From assembly GCF_002288225.1 (NCBI RefSeq), contig NZ_CP016777.1, positions 310,001 through 374,000 of the forward strand: DNA of 64,000 nt, read 5' to 3'. The notes beneath the pieces were generated by a model that saw nothing but the letters and a program-made list of their open reading frames with translations, had not been told where the DNA came from and ran no database searches. A program made the translations under genes and the position numbers. This document shows, piece by piece, positions 38,066 to 47,317 of the stretch (within the stretch, counting starts at the first letter, position 1; each line of letters starts with the position of its first letter). The stretch comes from Candidatus Planktophila dulcis. GTDB lineage: Bacteria; Actinomycetota; Actinomycetes; Nanopelagicales; Nanopelagicaceae.

Positions 38066-39181
38066 ATGAGAAAAATCAAGTTAAACGTCAGAGTAGTTGC
38101 GGCATTTATCGTAGGCGCAGCCCTTGCAGGATCTATTGCAACTGCTGCAATAACCCCAACAACAGGCACTCTTAAAGCATGTGCCGACAATCGCACCCAA
38201 GCTCTCTTTCTTTCAACGACAGGCACCTGCGCATCAAGTCGCACACTGGTTGAAATAGGTGGCAATGGAATGAACACCAAAGCCATTTCATCTCTTGTGA
38301 CTCCATCCGTTGTTTCAATCTCTGTGACTGCCTCAAGTGGTAGTGGAACAGGGTCAGGCTCTATCTATAAGAGCAACTCAACATCGAGCTACATCATCAC
38401 CAACAACCACGTTGTGAACACTTCAGGTGCTGCGGCAACAATCAAGGTTGAACTCTCTAATGGTGATCAATACACAGCAAAGATTGTTGGGCAAGATCCC
38501 GGTTATGACATTGCAGTTCTTCAAATTCAGATGGGTAACTTGCCAGCTGTCACACTTGGGGACTCAAGCAAGGTCAGCGTTGGAGATCCTGTTCTTGCAA
38601 TCGGTTCACCTCTTGGCCTTGCAAGTACTGTCACAAGCGGAATTATCTCTGCGCTTAATCGCCCTGTTTCAACGGGAACCGGTGATGCGCAGTCATATGT
38701 CAATGCAATTCAGACCGATGCTGCAATTAATCCTGGTAACTCAGGTGGCGCCCTCATTGATTCTCAAGGTCGCATCATTGGAGTGAACTCAGCTATTGCA
38801 ACTCTTTCCAGCGGATCTGCAAGTGGATCTATTGGACTTGGCTTTTCCATTCCTATCAATGAGGCAAAGCGCGTCATTGATGAAATTATTGCAACCGGAA
38901 AATCAACGCGACCAGTTCTTGGCGTCTACTTTGATCCCACATACACAGCAGGTGGGGCAAAGATTTCTCGTCTGAGCGCCAATGAAGGTGCAGAGAAAGC
39001 TGGCATTCCAGTGGGAGCAATTATTCGAAGCATCGATGGATTTAAGATTGTTGATACAGATACAGCAATCGTTCGCATCCGTTCCTATAAACCAGGTGCG
39101 GTTGTCACGATTGTGGCAGACCTACCGACAGGTGGAAGTAAGACATTTAAAGTGACTTTAGGCTCAGCACCATCGATCTAA
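38066..39181 (+). CDS. HtrA/DegP-like serine protease with PDZ domain
   Basis: A 371-residue envelope protease. One N-terminal hydrophobic segment (VVAAFIVGAALAGSIATAAI) acts as anchor or signal. The trypsin-like domain has its triad in ITNNHVVN (His), DIAVLQI (Asp) and NPGNSGGALID (Ser). A PDZ domain follows from about residue 285. HtrA proteins degrade or refold damaged exported proteins. The gene ends in a long hairpin at 39198-39232. Confidence 0.93.
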   Translation: MRKIKLNVRVVAAFIVGAALAGSIATAAITPTTGTLKACADNRTQALFLSTTGTCASSRTLVEIGGNGMNTKAISSLVTPSVVSISVTASSGSGTGSGSIYKSNSTSSYIITNNHVVNTSGAAATIKVELSNGDQYTAKIVGQDPGYDIAVLQIQMGNLPAVTLGDSSKVSVGDPVLAIGSPLGLASTVTSGIISALNRPVSTGTGDAQSYVNAIQTDAAINPGNSGGALIDSQGRIIGVNSAIATLSSGSASGSIGLGFSIPINEAKRVIDEIIATGKSTRPVLGVYFDPTYTAGGAKISRLSANEGAEKAGIPVGAIIRSIDGFKIVDTDTAIVRIRSYKPGAVVTIVADLPTGGSKTFKVTLGSAPSI

Positions 39182-39197
39182 ATCTTCCTTAAGAGAT

Positions 39198-39232
39198 ATA
39201 CCCGTTACCTAAAGTTCATAGGTAGCGGGTAT
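39198..39232 (+). terminator. 14-bp hairpin after htrA-like gene, overlapping the next promoter
   Basis: ATACCCGTTACCTA pairs with TAGGTAGCGGGTAT (14 bp, one G-U) around a 7-base loop and is followed by CTTTCTT. The last three bases of its right arm are also the first three of the TATCTT -10 hexamer of the ACT-domain gene. Confidence 0.7.
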
Positions 39233-39235
39233 CTT
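39230..39235 (+). promoter_or_regulatory. candidate -10 for leaderless ACT-protein mRNA
   Basis: TATCTT ends 6 bases before the ATG at 39242 and overlaps the terminator-like hairpin of the upstream gene. Confidence 0.5.
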
Positions 39236-39241
39236 TCTTCC

Positions 39242-39484
39242 ATGGCTCTCTTTACTTTGCAGGTTTCTCTTCCTGATCGCCCTGGATCACTGGGCATGCT
39301 CGCATCTGCAATCGGTAGCGCAGGTGCTGATATTCGTGGCGTTCAGGTACTTAAAAGTGAAGCTGGAACAGGTTATGACGAGATTACCGTCGCTGTTCCT
39401 GGAACAGATCCAACAGATTTGGTAGAAATACTTAACTCCATCGGCGGCGTTGAAGTTCTCTCGATTGAGCCAGCAACCAACTAA
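39242..39484 (+). CDS. stand-alone ACT-domain protein
   Basis: An 80-residue protein consisting of one ACT domain (beta-alpha-beta-beta-alpha-beta). It opens FTLQVSLPDRPGSLGMLASAIG, with the ligand-turn Gly-Ser typical of amino-acid-binding ACT domains. ACT domains usually bind amino acids and regulate a partner enzyme; no enzyme is fused here. It is convergent with galK, with two bases between their stops. The partner is unknown. Confidence 0.8.
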   Translation: MALFTLQVSLPDRPGSLGMLASAIGSAGADIRGVQVLKSEAGTGYDEITVAVPGTDPTDLVEILNSIGGVEVLSIEPATN

Positions 39485-39486
39485 AG

Positions 39487-40623
39487 CTAGTTGATAAGGC
39501 TTGCACTAGCTCCAGCACTCGGTAGTGATGTAAAAAAGCGTGGCTTCTTATATCCCTTAGCTTCAAATGCTGCTAGAACTGCATCTTTAGTCTTCTGAAC
39601 ATCACTTGCTTTAATCAGTGCGATTGCACTTCCACCAAAGCCGCCACCGACCATACGTGAGCCCATCGCACCTGCTGCAAGGGATGCATCCACTGCAACA
39701 TCAAGCTCAGGACATGAAACTGCGTAATCATCACGCAGTGATGCGTGAGATGCGTTAATCAGTTGTCCAAGCGTTGCAAAATCAGAGGCACGAAGTGCTG
39801 TGACCGCCTCAAGGACGCGAGCAATTTCAGTCACGGCATGGCGAGCTCGGATGAATTCAGTGGCAGTTAACTTCTCACGGTGAGCCTCTAGGACTTTAAG
39901 GGTGAGATGGCGCATTGATGGAATACCTAATTTACTAGCAACAGATTCACAGGCAGCGCGTCGCTCTGCGTATCCTCCATCGACGAGTGCATGGTGGGCT
40001 TGCGTATCAATAATGAGAAGTTCTAAACCAGCAGATGCGACATCAAAAGGAATGCTCTCTGTCGTGAGGTCGCGGCAATCAAGTAAGAGCGCGCTACCTG
40101 CTTGGCCCATGAGTGAGACAGATTGATCCATGATGCCGCAGGGCATTCCCACGTAATCATTTTCTGCCTTCTGTGTGGCCCGCGCTAAATCTTGCTTACT
40201 CATCTCAAGCGAGAAGAGCGCGTTCAGCCCCACCGCTACAGAACATTCCAGCGCTGCAGATGAAGATAGTCCAGCACCTGATGGAACGCTTCCATCGACC
40301 AAGATATCTACGCCTGTTGTAATTCCTAGGCTCCAGAGAACTCCGAGAACATATTTCTCCCAGTCACCTTTGCTGCCCGGCTTCACATCACTGATATCGA
40401 TAGAGAAAATCTTCTCTTTACGTTGATGCGATGCGATACGCACTAATCCATCTGGGCGAGCTGCAATAGCTGCATAGGCACGATCTGCGATGGCGAAGGG
40501 CAGTACGAAACCTTCGCTGTAATCAATATGTTCACCAATGAGGTTGACGCGACCTGGAGCTTCTGCGAATACTTCTGGTTTACGACCATAGAGCTCTTCA
40601 AAGCTACGTGCAATTGATGCCAT
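39487..40623 (-). CDS. galK: galactokinase
   Basis: Phosphorylates galactose to galactose 1-phosphate (Leloir pathway). The 378-residue GHMP kinase has the galactokinase signature GRVNLIGEHIDYSEGFVLP, the ATP loop GSVPSGAGLSSSAALE and the C-terminal motif GGGFGGSAIAL. It follows galT by three bases, so the two form an operon. An alpha-galactosidase at 55057 would supply the substrate. No galE is in the window. Confidence 0.95.
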   Translation of the reverse strand: MASIARSFEELYGRKPEVFAEAPGRVNLIGEHIDYSEGFVLPFAIADRAYAAIAARPDGLVRIASHQRKEKIFSIDISDVKPGSKGDWEKYVLGVLWSLGITTGVDILVDGSVPSGAGLSSSAALECSVAVGLNALFSLEMSKQDLARATQKAENDYVGMPCGIMDQSVSLMGQAGSALLLDCRDLTTESIPFDVASAGLELLIIDTQAHHALVDGGYAERRAACESVASKLGIPSMRHLTLKVLEAHREKLTATEFIRARHAVTEIARVLEAVTALRASDFATLGQLINASHASLRDDYAVSCPELDVAVDASLAAGAMGSRMVGGGFGGSAIALIKASDVQKTKDAVLAAFEAKGYKKPRFFTSLPSAGASASLIN

Positions 40624-40626
40624 TGC

Positions 40627-41739
40627 TTAGAGCTTTACATCTTTTAACTGTTGCGCAGATTGCTCAGGCTTCATATCCATGATGAATGCGCCCATTGCAG
40701 ACTCTGAACCAGCGAGATATTTAAGTTTTCCTGGAGCGCGGCGCACGCTCGTAATCTGCCAGTGCAGACGAAGAAGGTCACGGCCTTCGCGCACAGGTGC
40801 TTGATGCCATGCAGCGATATAAGCCATATCGATGCCAAATACTCCATCAAGGCGTTGCATCACTTCGATTGCAATCGATGGGAATGAATCACAGGCAGCA
40901 GGTGCTAGGTCGGTCAGATCTGCAACCGGCTGCAATGGAACAACATGAATTTCAAATGGATAGCGTGATGCATAAGGCGTGTAGGCAACCCAATGTTCAT
41001 TGCGAGCGATGATGCGCACGCCATCACGGAGTTCGCGAGCAAGGACATCATCGAATAAGACGCGTCCTGTCTTTGTGTGGTGTGCACGTGCCACATCAAG
41101 CATCTTTGTCACACGGGGTGGTAGGTATGAATAGGCGTAGATCTGGCCATGTGGGTGAGCAAGGGTCACACCAATCTCTTCGCCACGGTTTTCAAAAGGT
41201 GCGATGTGAGAAATGAAAGGAAGTTGTGAGAGTTCTGCTGTGCGATCGCGCCATGCTTCAAGAAGTGTGCGCACACGTTGTGGGGAAAGTGATTTAAATG
41301 CGCCACCGTGATCTGCAGTAAAGCAGATGACTTCACATTTACCAGCAGCTGCGCCTTCATCAGTATCTGAGCCGACCATATCGGGAAGTGCAAAATCTCC
41401 ATCAGGTGGGCGAAGTGAAGGGGAGCGGTTATCAAAGACAACTACTTCAAAATCATTTTCAGGAATTTCAGTAAGGAGATCTCCCGTTGTTGGGCACAGT
41501 GGGCAGAGCTCTTTCGGCGGTAAGAAGATGCGTCCTTGGCGATGAGCTGCCATAGCAACCCATTCATTGACCAGTGGATCAAGGCGAAGTTCACCGATTC
41601 CAGGTTGTTCTTCTTGCGGACGTTGATCGGCAACGGTGCGAGTTTGTCCTGCAGTGTCGTAATAGCGAATGGTTCGGCCATCGTTCATGGTGCGGCTTGT
41701 GCGCACAACGCCAGCGGAAAGTTCGACTATCTCATCCAT
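40627..41739 (-). CDS. galT: galactose-1-phosphate uridylyltransferase
   Basis: Exchanges galactose 1-phosphate with UDP-glucose. The 370-residue protein has the active-site motif LAHPHGQIYAYSYLP (nucleophilic His in HPH), a zinc-type CPLCP near residue 80 and FEIHVVPLQP further on. The start at 41739 has TAGAGT 9 bases upstream, a looser match to the leaderless pattern. It is the first gene of galT-galK and lies 37 bp beyond the stop of glpK, which is on the same strand. Confidence 0.93.
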   Translation of the reverse strand: MDEIVELSAGVVRTSRTMNDGRTIRYYDTAGQTRTVADQRPQEEQPGIGELRLDPLVNEWVAMAAHRQGRIFLPPKELCPLCPTTGDLLTEIPENDFEVVVFDNRSPSLRPPDGDFALPDMVGSDTDEGAAAGKCEVICFTADHGGAFKSLSPQRVRTLLEAWRDRTAELSQLPFISHIAPFENRGEEIGVTLAHPHGQIYAYSYLPPRVTKMLDVARAHHTKTGRVLFDDVLARELRDGVRIIARNEHWVAYTPYASRYPFEIHVVPLQPVADLTDLAPAACDSFPSIAIEVMQRLDGVFGIDMAYIAAWHQAPVREGRDLLRLHWQITSVRRAPGKLKYLAGSESAMGAFIMDMKPEQSAQQLKDVKL

Positions 41740-41776
41740 GATGTGCCTACTCTACCGTGCGAGTAGCTATTTTTCG

Positions 41777-43273
41777 TTAAGCCCAGTTAAGCGTGCGTTC
41801 AATCGCTTTCTTCCATCCGGCGTAACCAGTTGCACGATCTTCAGCGCTTGTTGTTGCGCTCCAGCGACGAGATTGTTTCCACTGCTTCTTCAATTCATCT
41901 GTGTTCTTCCAGAATCCAACTGCTAGCCCTGCAGCATATGCAGCACCTAGTGCGGTGGTCTCAGTAATCAAGGGACGAGTGATATCGATTCCCATGATGT
42001 CTGCCTGCATCTGCATACAGAGAGAGTTAGCAGTGATGCCACCATCAACGCGCATCTCAGTCATGGGAACACCGCTATCTGCAACCATCGCATCCATCAC
42101 ATCGCGTGTTTGGTAGCAGATTGCTTCAAGGGCAGCCCGCGCAAGATGTGCTTTGGTGGCAGCACGCGTGAGACCGACAATGACACCACGTGCATCTGTA
42201 CGCCAATATGGTGCAAAGAGCCCGGAGAATGCAGGAACAAAATAAACACCTGCTGTGTCAGTAACTGATGAAGCAAGTGCTTCAGTCTCGGCAGCGTTTG
42301 AAATGATTCCTAGTTGATCGCGCAGCCATTGAATAGCAGAGCCGGTAACAGCAACTGAACCTTCCAGCGCATACATCGCAGGTTGATCACCGAATTTGTA
42401 ACAGACGGTCGAGAGAAGACCATTCTTCGAGCGGACTATCTCTGTTCCAGTATTGAGAAGTGCGAAATTACCCGTTCCATATGTGGTCTTGGATTCACCG
42501 CGTTCAAAGCAGACCTGGCCAACCATTGCTGCATGTTGGTCCCCAAGAATTCCTGCAATAGGAACTGCTGAGCCGAGAGGTCCATGGGGATTAGTCATCG
42601 CATAAATCTCTGATGAAGATTTGATTTCCGGTAGAACGGCGCGAGGGATATCGAAGTAACCAAGTAGTTCATCATCCCATTGCAGAGTTTCAAGGTTCAT
42701 TAGCAAGGTGCGGCTTGCATTGGTCACATCGGTGAAGTGCACACCACCTTGCACCCCGCCAGATAAGTTCCAGAGAAGCCATGAATCCACAGTTCCAAAA
42801 CGTGCTGTGCCAGATGCAATTGCGCTCTTGACCTCTGCAGAATTTTCAATAAGCCAATGCATTTTGCTACCGGCAAAGTAAGGTGCAATCGGTAGCCCTG
42901 ATTTATGGGTGATTGCCTTCGAAATTTCGGGGGAGAAGGTAGATAAATATTCAGCAGTACGGGTGTCCTGCCAGACGATGGCGTTATGAAGTGGGCGACC
43001 TGAGGTGACATCCCATGCAACAGTTGTTTCACGCTGATTAGTGATTCCAATAGCAGCTAGATCTGAGCCCAAAATATCTGCTTGCTTCAGAGCGCCCGCA
43101 ATAACTTCCTTGGTTCGATCCCAAATTTCAGCGGCATCATGTTCAACCCACCCTGCGTGCGGAAGTATTTGGCGGTGTTCTAATTGATGCTGGCCAACAA
43201 CTTTTCCATCACCATCGAAAATCATGAAACGGGTGCTACTGGTTCCCTGGTCCAAACTTGCGATGTATGCCAT
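41777..43273 (-). CDS. glpK: glycerol kinase
   Basis: Phosphorylates glycerol to glycerol 3-phosphate. The 498-residue FGGY-family kinase has the N-terminal phosphate loop [13 protein letters not shown], the [10 protein letters not shown] segment, [12 protein letters not shown] and the C-terminal [20 protein letters not shown] signature. It is divergent from glpD across 66 bp, so the two steps of glycerol use are likely controlled together. TAGTCT lies 7 bases before the ATG. Confidence 0.96.
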   Translation of the reverse strand: MAYIASLDQGTSSTRFMIFDGDGKVVGQHQLEHRQILPHAGWVEHDAAEIWDRTKEVIAGALKQADILGSDLAAIGITNQRETTVAWDVTSGRPLHNAIVWQDTRTAEYLSTFSPEISKAITHKSGLPIAPYFAGSKMHWLIENSAEVKSAIASGTARFGTVDSWLLWNLSGGVQGGVHFTDVTNASRTLLMNLETLQWDDELLGYFDIPRAVLPEIKSSSEIYAMTNPHGPLGSAVPIAGILGDQHAAMVGQVCFERGESKTTYGTGNFALLNTGTEIVRSKNGLLSTVCYKFGDQPAMYALEGSVAVTGSAIQWLRDQLGIISNAAETEALASSVTDTAGVYFVPAFSGLFAPYWRTDARGVIVGLTRAATKAHLARAALEAICYQTRDVMDAMVADSGVPMTEMRVDGGITANSLCMQMQADIMGIDITRPLITETTALGAAYAAGLAVGFWKNTDELKKQWKQSRRWSATTSAEDRATGYAGWKKAIERTLNWA

Positions 43274-43280
43274 ATAGTTA

Positions 43281-43286
43281 AGACTA
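43281..43286 (-). promoter_or_regulatory. candidate -10 for leaderless glpK mRNA
   Basis: TAGTCT on the minus strand ends 7 bases before the ATG at 43273. Confidence 0.5.
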
Positions 43287-43339
43287 CTAAAGACCGTGAA
43301 AACTACTCAAGCACACAGGAATTGGTAGCCCTCCAAAAG

Positions 43340-44995
43340 ATGTTTACTTCACAGCTCAATCCACTGCAACGCCAGAAGGCTCTTACCTCTCTGGCCAGTG
43401 AAGAGTTCGACATCCTCATTATCGGTGGCGGAGTCAACGGAGTAGGTGCAGCCCTTGATGCTGTTTCTCGTGGATTAAAGGTCGCCCTCGTTGAAGCCCA
43501 TGATTATGCAGCCGGAACTTCAAGTCGATCCAGCAAACTTATTCACGGTGGCCTTCGATACCTTGAGCAATATGATTTCAAATTAGTACGCGAGGCTCTG
43601 CATGAGCGCGAACTCATGGTTTCAACACAATGTCCGCACTTAGTAAAGCCGGTCAGTTTTCTCTATCCATTGACGGAAAAAGTAAAAGAGCGCACATATG
43701 TAGGTGCAGGACTTGCTCTCTATGACGCACTTCGTGGATTTAAGCGCGCACTTCCTTCTCACAAGCATTTAACGGGTAAGACAATTGCAAATATCTCACC
43801 ATCACTGAGACAAGACATTATTACTGGTGCTATTCGTTACTTCGATGCACAGGTAGACGATGCTCGCCACACGATGATGATTGCTCGAACGGCAGCTCGG
43901 CACGGCGCAGTCATGGCAACAGGTGTGCGCGTTGATGACCTGACTCGCTCTGGCAAGAAAGTAATAGGCGTTGTTGCAATCGATACTGCAACTAATAAGA
44001 AATTCACCATCTCTGCAAAGGCAACAATCATGTGTGCTGGTGTGTGGAGCGATGAACTCCACGAGAAGTTTGGTCTCACACCTGGTTATTCAGTAGCAAT
44101 GTCTAAGGGTGTTCATATCGTTGTTCCAGGAGATGCCATCCACTCCAAAGATGGAATTATTCTGAAGACCCCAGTCTCTGTGCTCTTTCTTATCCCTTGG
44201 GCAGATAAGTGGATTGTTGGAACCACAGATACTCCCTATGAAGGAGATCGCTCTAAGCCGCTTGCCACACAAGAAGATGTGCAATACATCCTTGATCAGG
44301 CAAACCGAGTGCTCGATCCGCAACTGAACGCTGAAGACATCATCGGAGTATTTGCAGGTCTTCGCCCATTGGTTGCGAATAAGACTGGCTCTGCAACAAC
44401 AAAACTTTCCCGTGAACATACAGTCGATCGACCAGCACCTGGCTTTGTCAGTATTGCTGGTGGTAAATACACCACCTATCGCGTGATGGCTAAAGATGCC
44501 GTTGATCTTGCCGTGCTTGATCTTCGTCGACTAGTCAATGATTCAGTCACTGAGAAACTTCCTCTTATTGGCGCAGATGGCTACTTTGCACTTAAGCAAC
44601 AGGTTGCCAAGATTGCAGAAGAGAATGCAATCTCTGAGGCAACTGTGACCCACCTTCTTGATCGCTACGGCTCACTGATTGAAGAGATTCTTGAACTTAT
44701 TGCGCAAGATTCATCTCTTTCTGAACGCATCATTCCTGAACTTCCTTATCTCAAGGCAGAGATTCTTCATGCTGTCACCCATGAAGGTGCGCTCTCAGTT
44801 GAAGATGTTCTCCTTCGTCGCACGCGCATCTCATTTGAAGCCTTCGATGGTGGCGCAGATGCAGCGAAAGAGGTGGCAAAGATTATTGGTGATGCACTTG
44901 GATGGGGCGCGAAAGAACGTAACGCTTCAGTTAGCGACTTCCTTGCTGTGATAGAGAAAGAAGAAGAAGCTCTCGTTGAGCTGATTAATTCTTAA
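43340..44995 (+). CDS. glpD: glycerol-3-phosphate dehydrogenase (FAD, quinone-linked)
   Basis: Oxidises glycerol 3-phosphate to dihydroxyacetone phosphate and feeds electrons to the membrane quinone pool. The 551-residue protein has the FAD-binding motif DILIIGGGVNGVGAALDA, the SSRSSKLIHGGLRYLEQYDF signature and the C-terminal AGGKYTTYRVMAKDA. I start it at 43340; an in-frame extension back to 43184 would overlap glpK and has no family similarity. TAGCCC lies 8 bases upstream. The 3' end overlaps the convergent GH25 gene by 11 bases. Confidence 0.95.
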   Translation: MFTSQLNPLQRQKALTSLASEEFDILIIGGGVNGVGAALDAVSRGLKVALVEAHDYAAGTSSRSSKLIHGGLRYLEQYDFKLVREALHERELMVSTQCPHLVKPVSFLYPLTEKVKERTYVGAGLALYDALRGFKRALPSHKHLTGKTIANISPSLRQDIITGAIRYFDAQVDDARHTMMIARTAARHGAVMATGVRVDDLTRSGKKVIGVVAIDTATNKKFTISAKATIMCAGVWSDELHEKFGLTPGYSVAMSKGVHIVVPGDAIHSKDGIILKTPVSVLFLIPWADKWIVGTTDTPYEGDRSKPLATQEDVQYILDQANRVLDPQLNAEDIIGVFAGLRPLVANKTGSATTKLSREHTVDRPAPGFVSIAGGKYTTYRVMAKDAVDLAVLDLRRLVNDSVTEKLPLIGADGYFALKQQVAKIAEENAISEATVTHLLDRYGSLIEEILELIAQDSSLSERIIPELPYLKAEILHAVTHEGALSVEDVLLRRTRISFEAFDGGADAAKEVAKIIGDALGWGAKERNASVSDFLAVIEKEEEALVELINS

Positions 44996-46283
44996 TCTGA
45001 TTCCTGCAGCTATCGGTTGCAGGTTTTGCTGAAGGCTTTTTAGTCGGTGTTGGTGGGGGAGTTGGTCCCTGTTCGATTGTGAGAACTAGTGGCTGCTTAA
45101 TCTCAGCGTGAGTACCTGATGCATCCTTAAATCCAACGTTACCGGTCCACGTTCCCGCAGGGAGTCCTGCAATAGATAGTTTCCATGAACCACTTGTCTC
45201 TCGAGCGATCGTTTGTGTGACCTTTGGAACTACTTGATTGGTTGAGTTGAAGTAGTACTTCACCGAGCCTGTAACAACAGGTGAGTTATCTGGTCGCTTA
45301 ACCTCAACGGAAATCACTGCATTCTTATTTGTGGTGGAGGCAAATACAGATGTAATCGCCATCGTGGTGGTCTCACCCTGAGGCATAAAATCTGCAGGAT
45401 CAGGCAGCCATGTACCCGTGAGCAAACTTTGGAATTTCTCTGGAGTGCCGGCAAAAACATTGAGATCTAATCGATTTCCAGGCACGCCGTACTTAGGTGC
45501 AATTCCACATGATGTGTATTGCCATACAGTCCAATTGGCAGAGCATTGCGCTGTTGTCCATGAGTGAACAAAACAGCCCGCAGCCTTCACATTGGGCTTG
45601 GCGCCTTCCTTGGCTGGATCGATTGCATACTGCGCAATCCAAAGAGGATAAGTGCTCAGCTCTTTATCTCGAACGAGTGAGTTTTCAAGGAAGTGAGGGG
45701 AAGAGTAGATAAATGGTGTGCGACCTGTCTTCTCTTTGACGGTCTTCAGAAATGTCTTTGCCCAGAGCGTTGCAGCACTACGTGTCGCATATTTTTTGCA
45801 GACTCTCGTTAAACTCACTCTCACGCAGTTATTTTCAAGGTCGAGGGCGATAGGTAAATCCATCTCGTTATATCCACCAAGGGATGCGATTCTCCACACA
45901 ACTTTCTGGCCTTGGATACGAGCATCACGCGCTATTGCAGATGGTGATGTCACATCAGGAAGGAGTGCATAGTGATAGAAACCGGTGTAGATACCAGCCT
46001 CTTGTGCTCCTGTGCGATCCATCTTGAGATACTTTGCTGCGAGAAGATCTGCATCATCTCGAGTATCTGATGCCTTGATCATGACAAATGACAGACCTGC
46101 ATCATGCATCTTCTGAAAATTAATGGGTTTGCCATCGGGATGTTGCCAGCGACTGATATCTGCCCCATGGATTCGTGCACCGGGACCAATCAGGTTGAGG
46201 TCAGTGGCGCCTGCAGGTGAAATTGATTGAATAGATAGAGAGAGAAAAACTATGGAGGAGAGAAGTACAAGTAGCTTCTTCAC
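44985..46283 (-). CDS. secreted GH25-family lysozyme
   Basis: A 432-residue exported muramidase. A signal peptide of about 26 residues ends near SPAGA. The GH25 domain follows: GADISRWQHPDG with the first catalytic-face Asp, FVMIKASDT, GFYHYAL and the acidic motif IALDLENN. The C-terminal part is a beta-sandwich followed by a Pro/Lys tail. GH25 enzymes cut peptidoglycan glycans, here probably for wall turnover. The GTG start overlaps the stop of the upstream gene (GTGA), so the two are translated together. Confidence 0.9.
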   Translation of the reverse strand: MKKLLVLLSSIVFLSLSIQSISPAGATDLNLIGPGARIHGADISRWQHPDGKPINFQKMHDAGLSFVMIKASDTRDDADLLAAKYLKMDRTGAQEAGIYTGFYHYALLPDVTSPSAIARDARIQGQKVVWRIASLGGYNEMDLPIALDLENNCVRVSLTRVCKKYATRSAATLWAKTFLKTVKEKTGRTPFIYSSPHFLENSLVRDKELSTYPLWIAQYAIDPAKEGAKPNVKAAGCFVHSWTTAQCSANWTVWQYTSCGIAPKYGVPGNRLDLNVFAGTPEKFQSLLTGTWLPDPADFMPQGETTTMAITSVFASTTNKNAVISVEVKRPDNSPVVTGSVKYYFNSTNQVVPKVTQTIARETSGSWKLSIAGLPAGTWTGNVGFKDASGTHAEIKQPLVLTIEQGPTPPPTPTKKPSAKPATDSCRNQIKN

Positions 46284-46549
46284 TTTTCGACCACCACAAT
46301 TGTTTGGCCGAATACATCAAAAATTGCACTTTGCAGAAGTGAGCGATGACGCAATCGTGCCTCTTGATAATCATGGCCCGTGGCAAGTTTGTTGCTATCT
46401 CTGAAATCGAGAGCTAAGCGTCCATTTTCAAATGAGTCTAGACGAGCATCAAAGTATGCAATCCACACAACTCGGTCACGACTTTCAACAAGATCGAGAA
46501 CTTCATTCCAGCGCTGACGTAGGTCAGCAAGGGTAAGTTCTGCGGGCAT
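46280..46549 (-). CDS. small protein resembling the C-terminal tail of DnaX (gamma/tau)
   Basis: An 89-residue cytosolic protein. The pattern TLADLRQRWNEVLDLVESRD, then VVWIAYFDARLDSFENGRLA and LLQSAIFDVFGQTIVVV resembles the C-terminal domain of actinobacterial DNA polymerase III gamma/tau (W..VL..V..R...W, L.L.F). No AAA+ part is present. It overlaps the GH25 gene by four bases. It may be a detached paralogue of the clamp-loader tail; the similarity is from memory of the family and has not been tested by profile search. Confidence 0.55.
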   Translation of the reverse strand: MPAELTLADLRQRWNEVLDLVESRDRVVWIAYFDARLDSFENGRLALDFRDSNKLATGHDYQEARLRHRSLLQSAIFDVFGQTIVVVEK

Positions 46550-46572
46550 GCCGCGACTTTACCCCACGGGAG

Positions 46573-47259
46573 TTAATGTCTAGGTGCGCCGAGCCACTTG
46601 AAGTATTCGCCAGCCAAAATCACACGAAGATTACGACTACGATCTGGAGATATTGCAAGGTGTTGTGCGATGCGCGCAACTATTTGTTCCACAGACTTTT
46701 CTGAAACAAAACGGACGCGGGCTATCTCAGAGTTACTCAGGCCTTGTGCAACAAGGCGCAACGTCTCAATTTGAATATCAGTAAGGTCACTCAAAATACT
46801 GATGAATGAATTCTCATGAATATCAGCGTGGATACTGATCCATTTCATGCCGGAACCATCACTGGCGGACTCCATACTCTCTGTCAGCGCGAAAGTAATG
46901 ATAGATAGATCTGAGACGGAGCGCTTGAGAATAATTTTGCTCCCAAGCGGGATGTTCTTTTCAAGGAGTCCAAAGAGTCTTAAGTCTGGGCAAGATGTAA
47001 TGATGACGATTCCAAGCTCAGGATCCACTTTTCTAAAGCGTTGCAGTAATCCAACTGCTTCTTCACCTGAGAATTGCAGGTCAATCATGACAATTTCTGG
47101 TTGAAGAGAGTGAAAGAGATTCTCGGCTACGAAGATATTGGAGGCTTCTCCGACAATATTGGTGCTGTGCAATCGAAGGGATGCAGACATTGTGGCGAGT
47201 TCGAATGCATCATCGTTGATGAGCAAGACTCGCGCTGGATTCGCGAGAGTTTTAACCAT
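46573..47259 (-). CDS. NarL/LuxR-type response regulator, orphan
   Basis: A 228-residue two-domain regulator. The receiver has acidic residues at Asp16-Asp17 (LINDD), the phospho-acceptor Asp60 (VMIDLQF) and the conserved Lys in IILKRS. The LuxR helix-turn-helix is at about residues 165-220 (LTDIQIETLRLVAQGLSNSEIA). No kinase gene is adjacent; the nearest, at 48004, belongs to an OmpR-type partner. The start is the ATG at 47259, with TACCCT 5 bases upstream. Confidence 0.85.
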   Translation of the reverse strand: MVKTLANPARVLLINDDAFELATMSASLRLHSTNIVGEASNIFVAENLFHSLQPEIVMIDLQFSGEEAVGLLQRFRKVDPELGIVIITSCPDLRLFGLLEKNIPLGSKIILKRSVSDLSIITFALTESMESASDGSGMKWISIHADIHENSFISILSDLTDIQIETLRLVAQGLSNSEIARVRFVSEKSVEQIVARIAQHLAISPDRSRNLRVILAGEYFKWLGAPRH

Positions 47260-47317
47260 AGATAAGGGTAGTTCCCGTTTAATGGTTTATACGAGAAGGG
47301 ATATCCCTAGAGTGAAG

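Noticed and set aside
43184-43339. N-terminal extension of glpD
   Set aside because: It would overlap the divergent glpK gene by 90 bases, has no GlpD similarity, and the ATG at 43340 gives the normal length.
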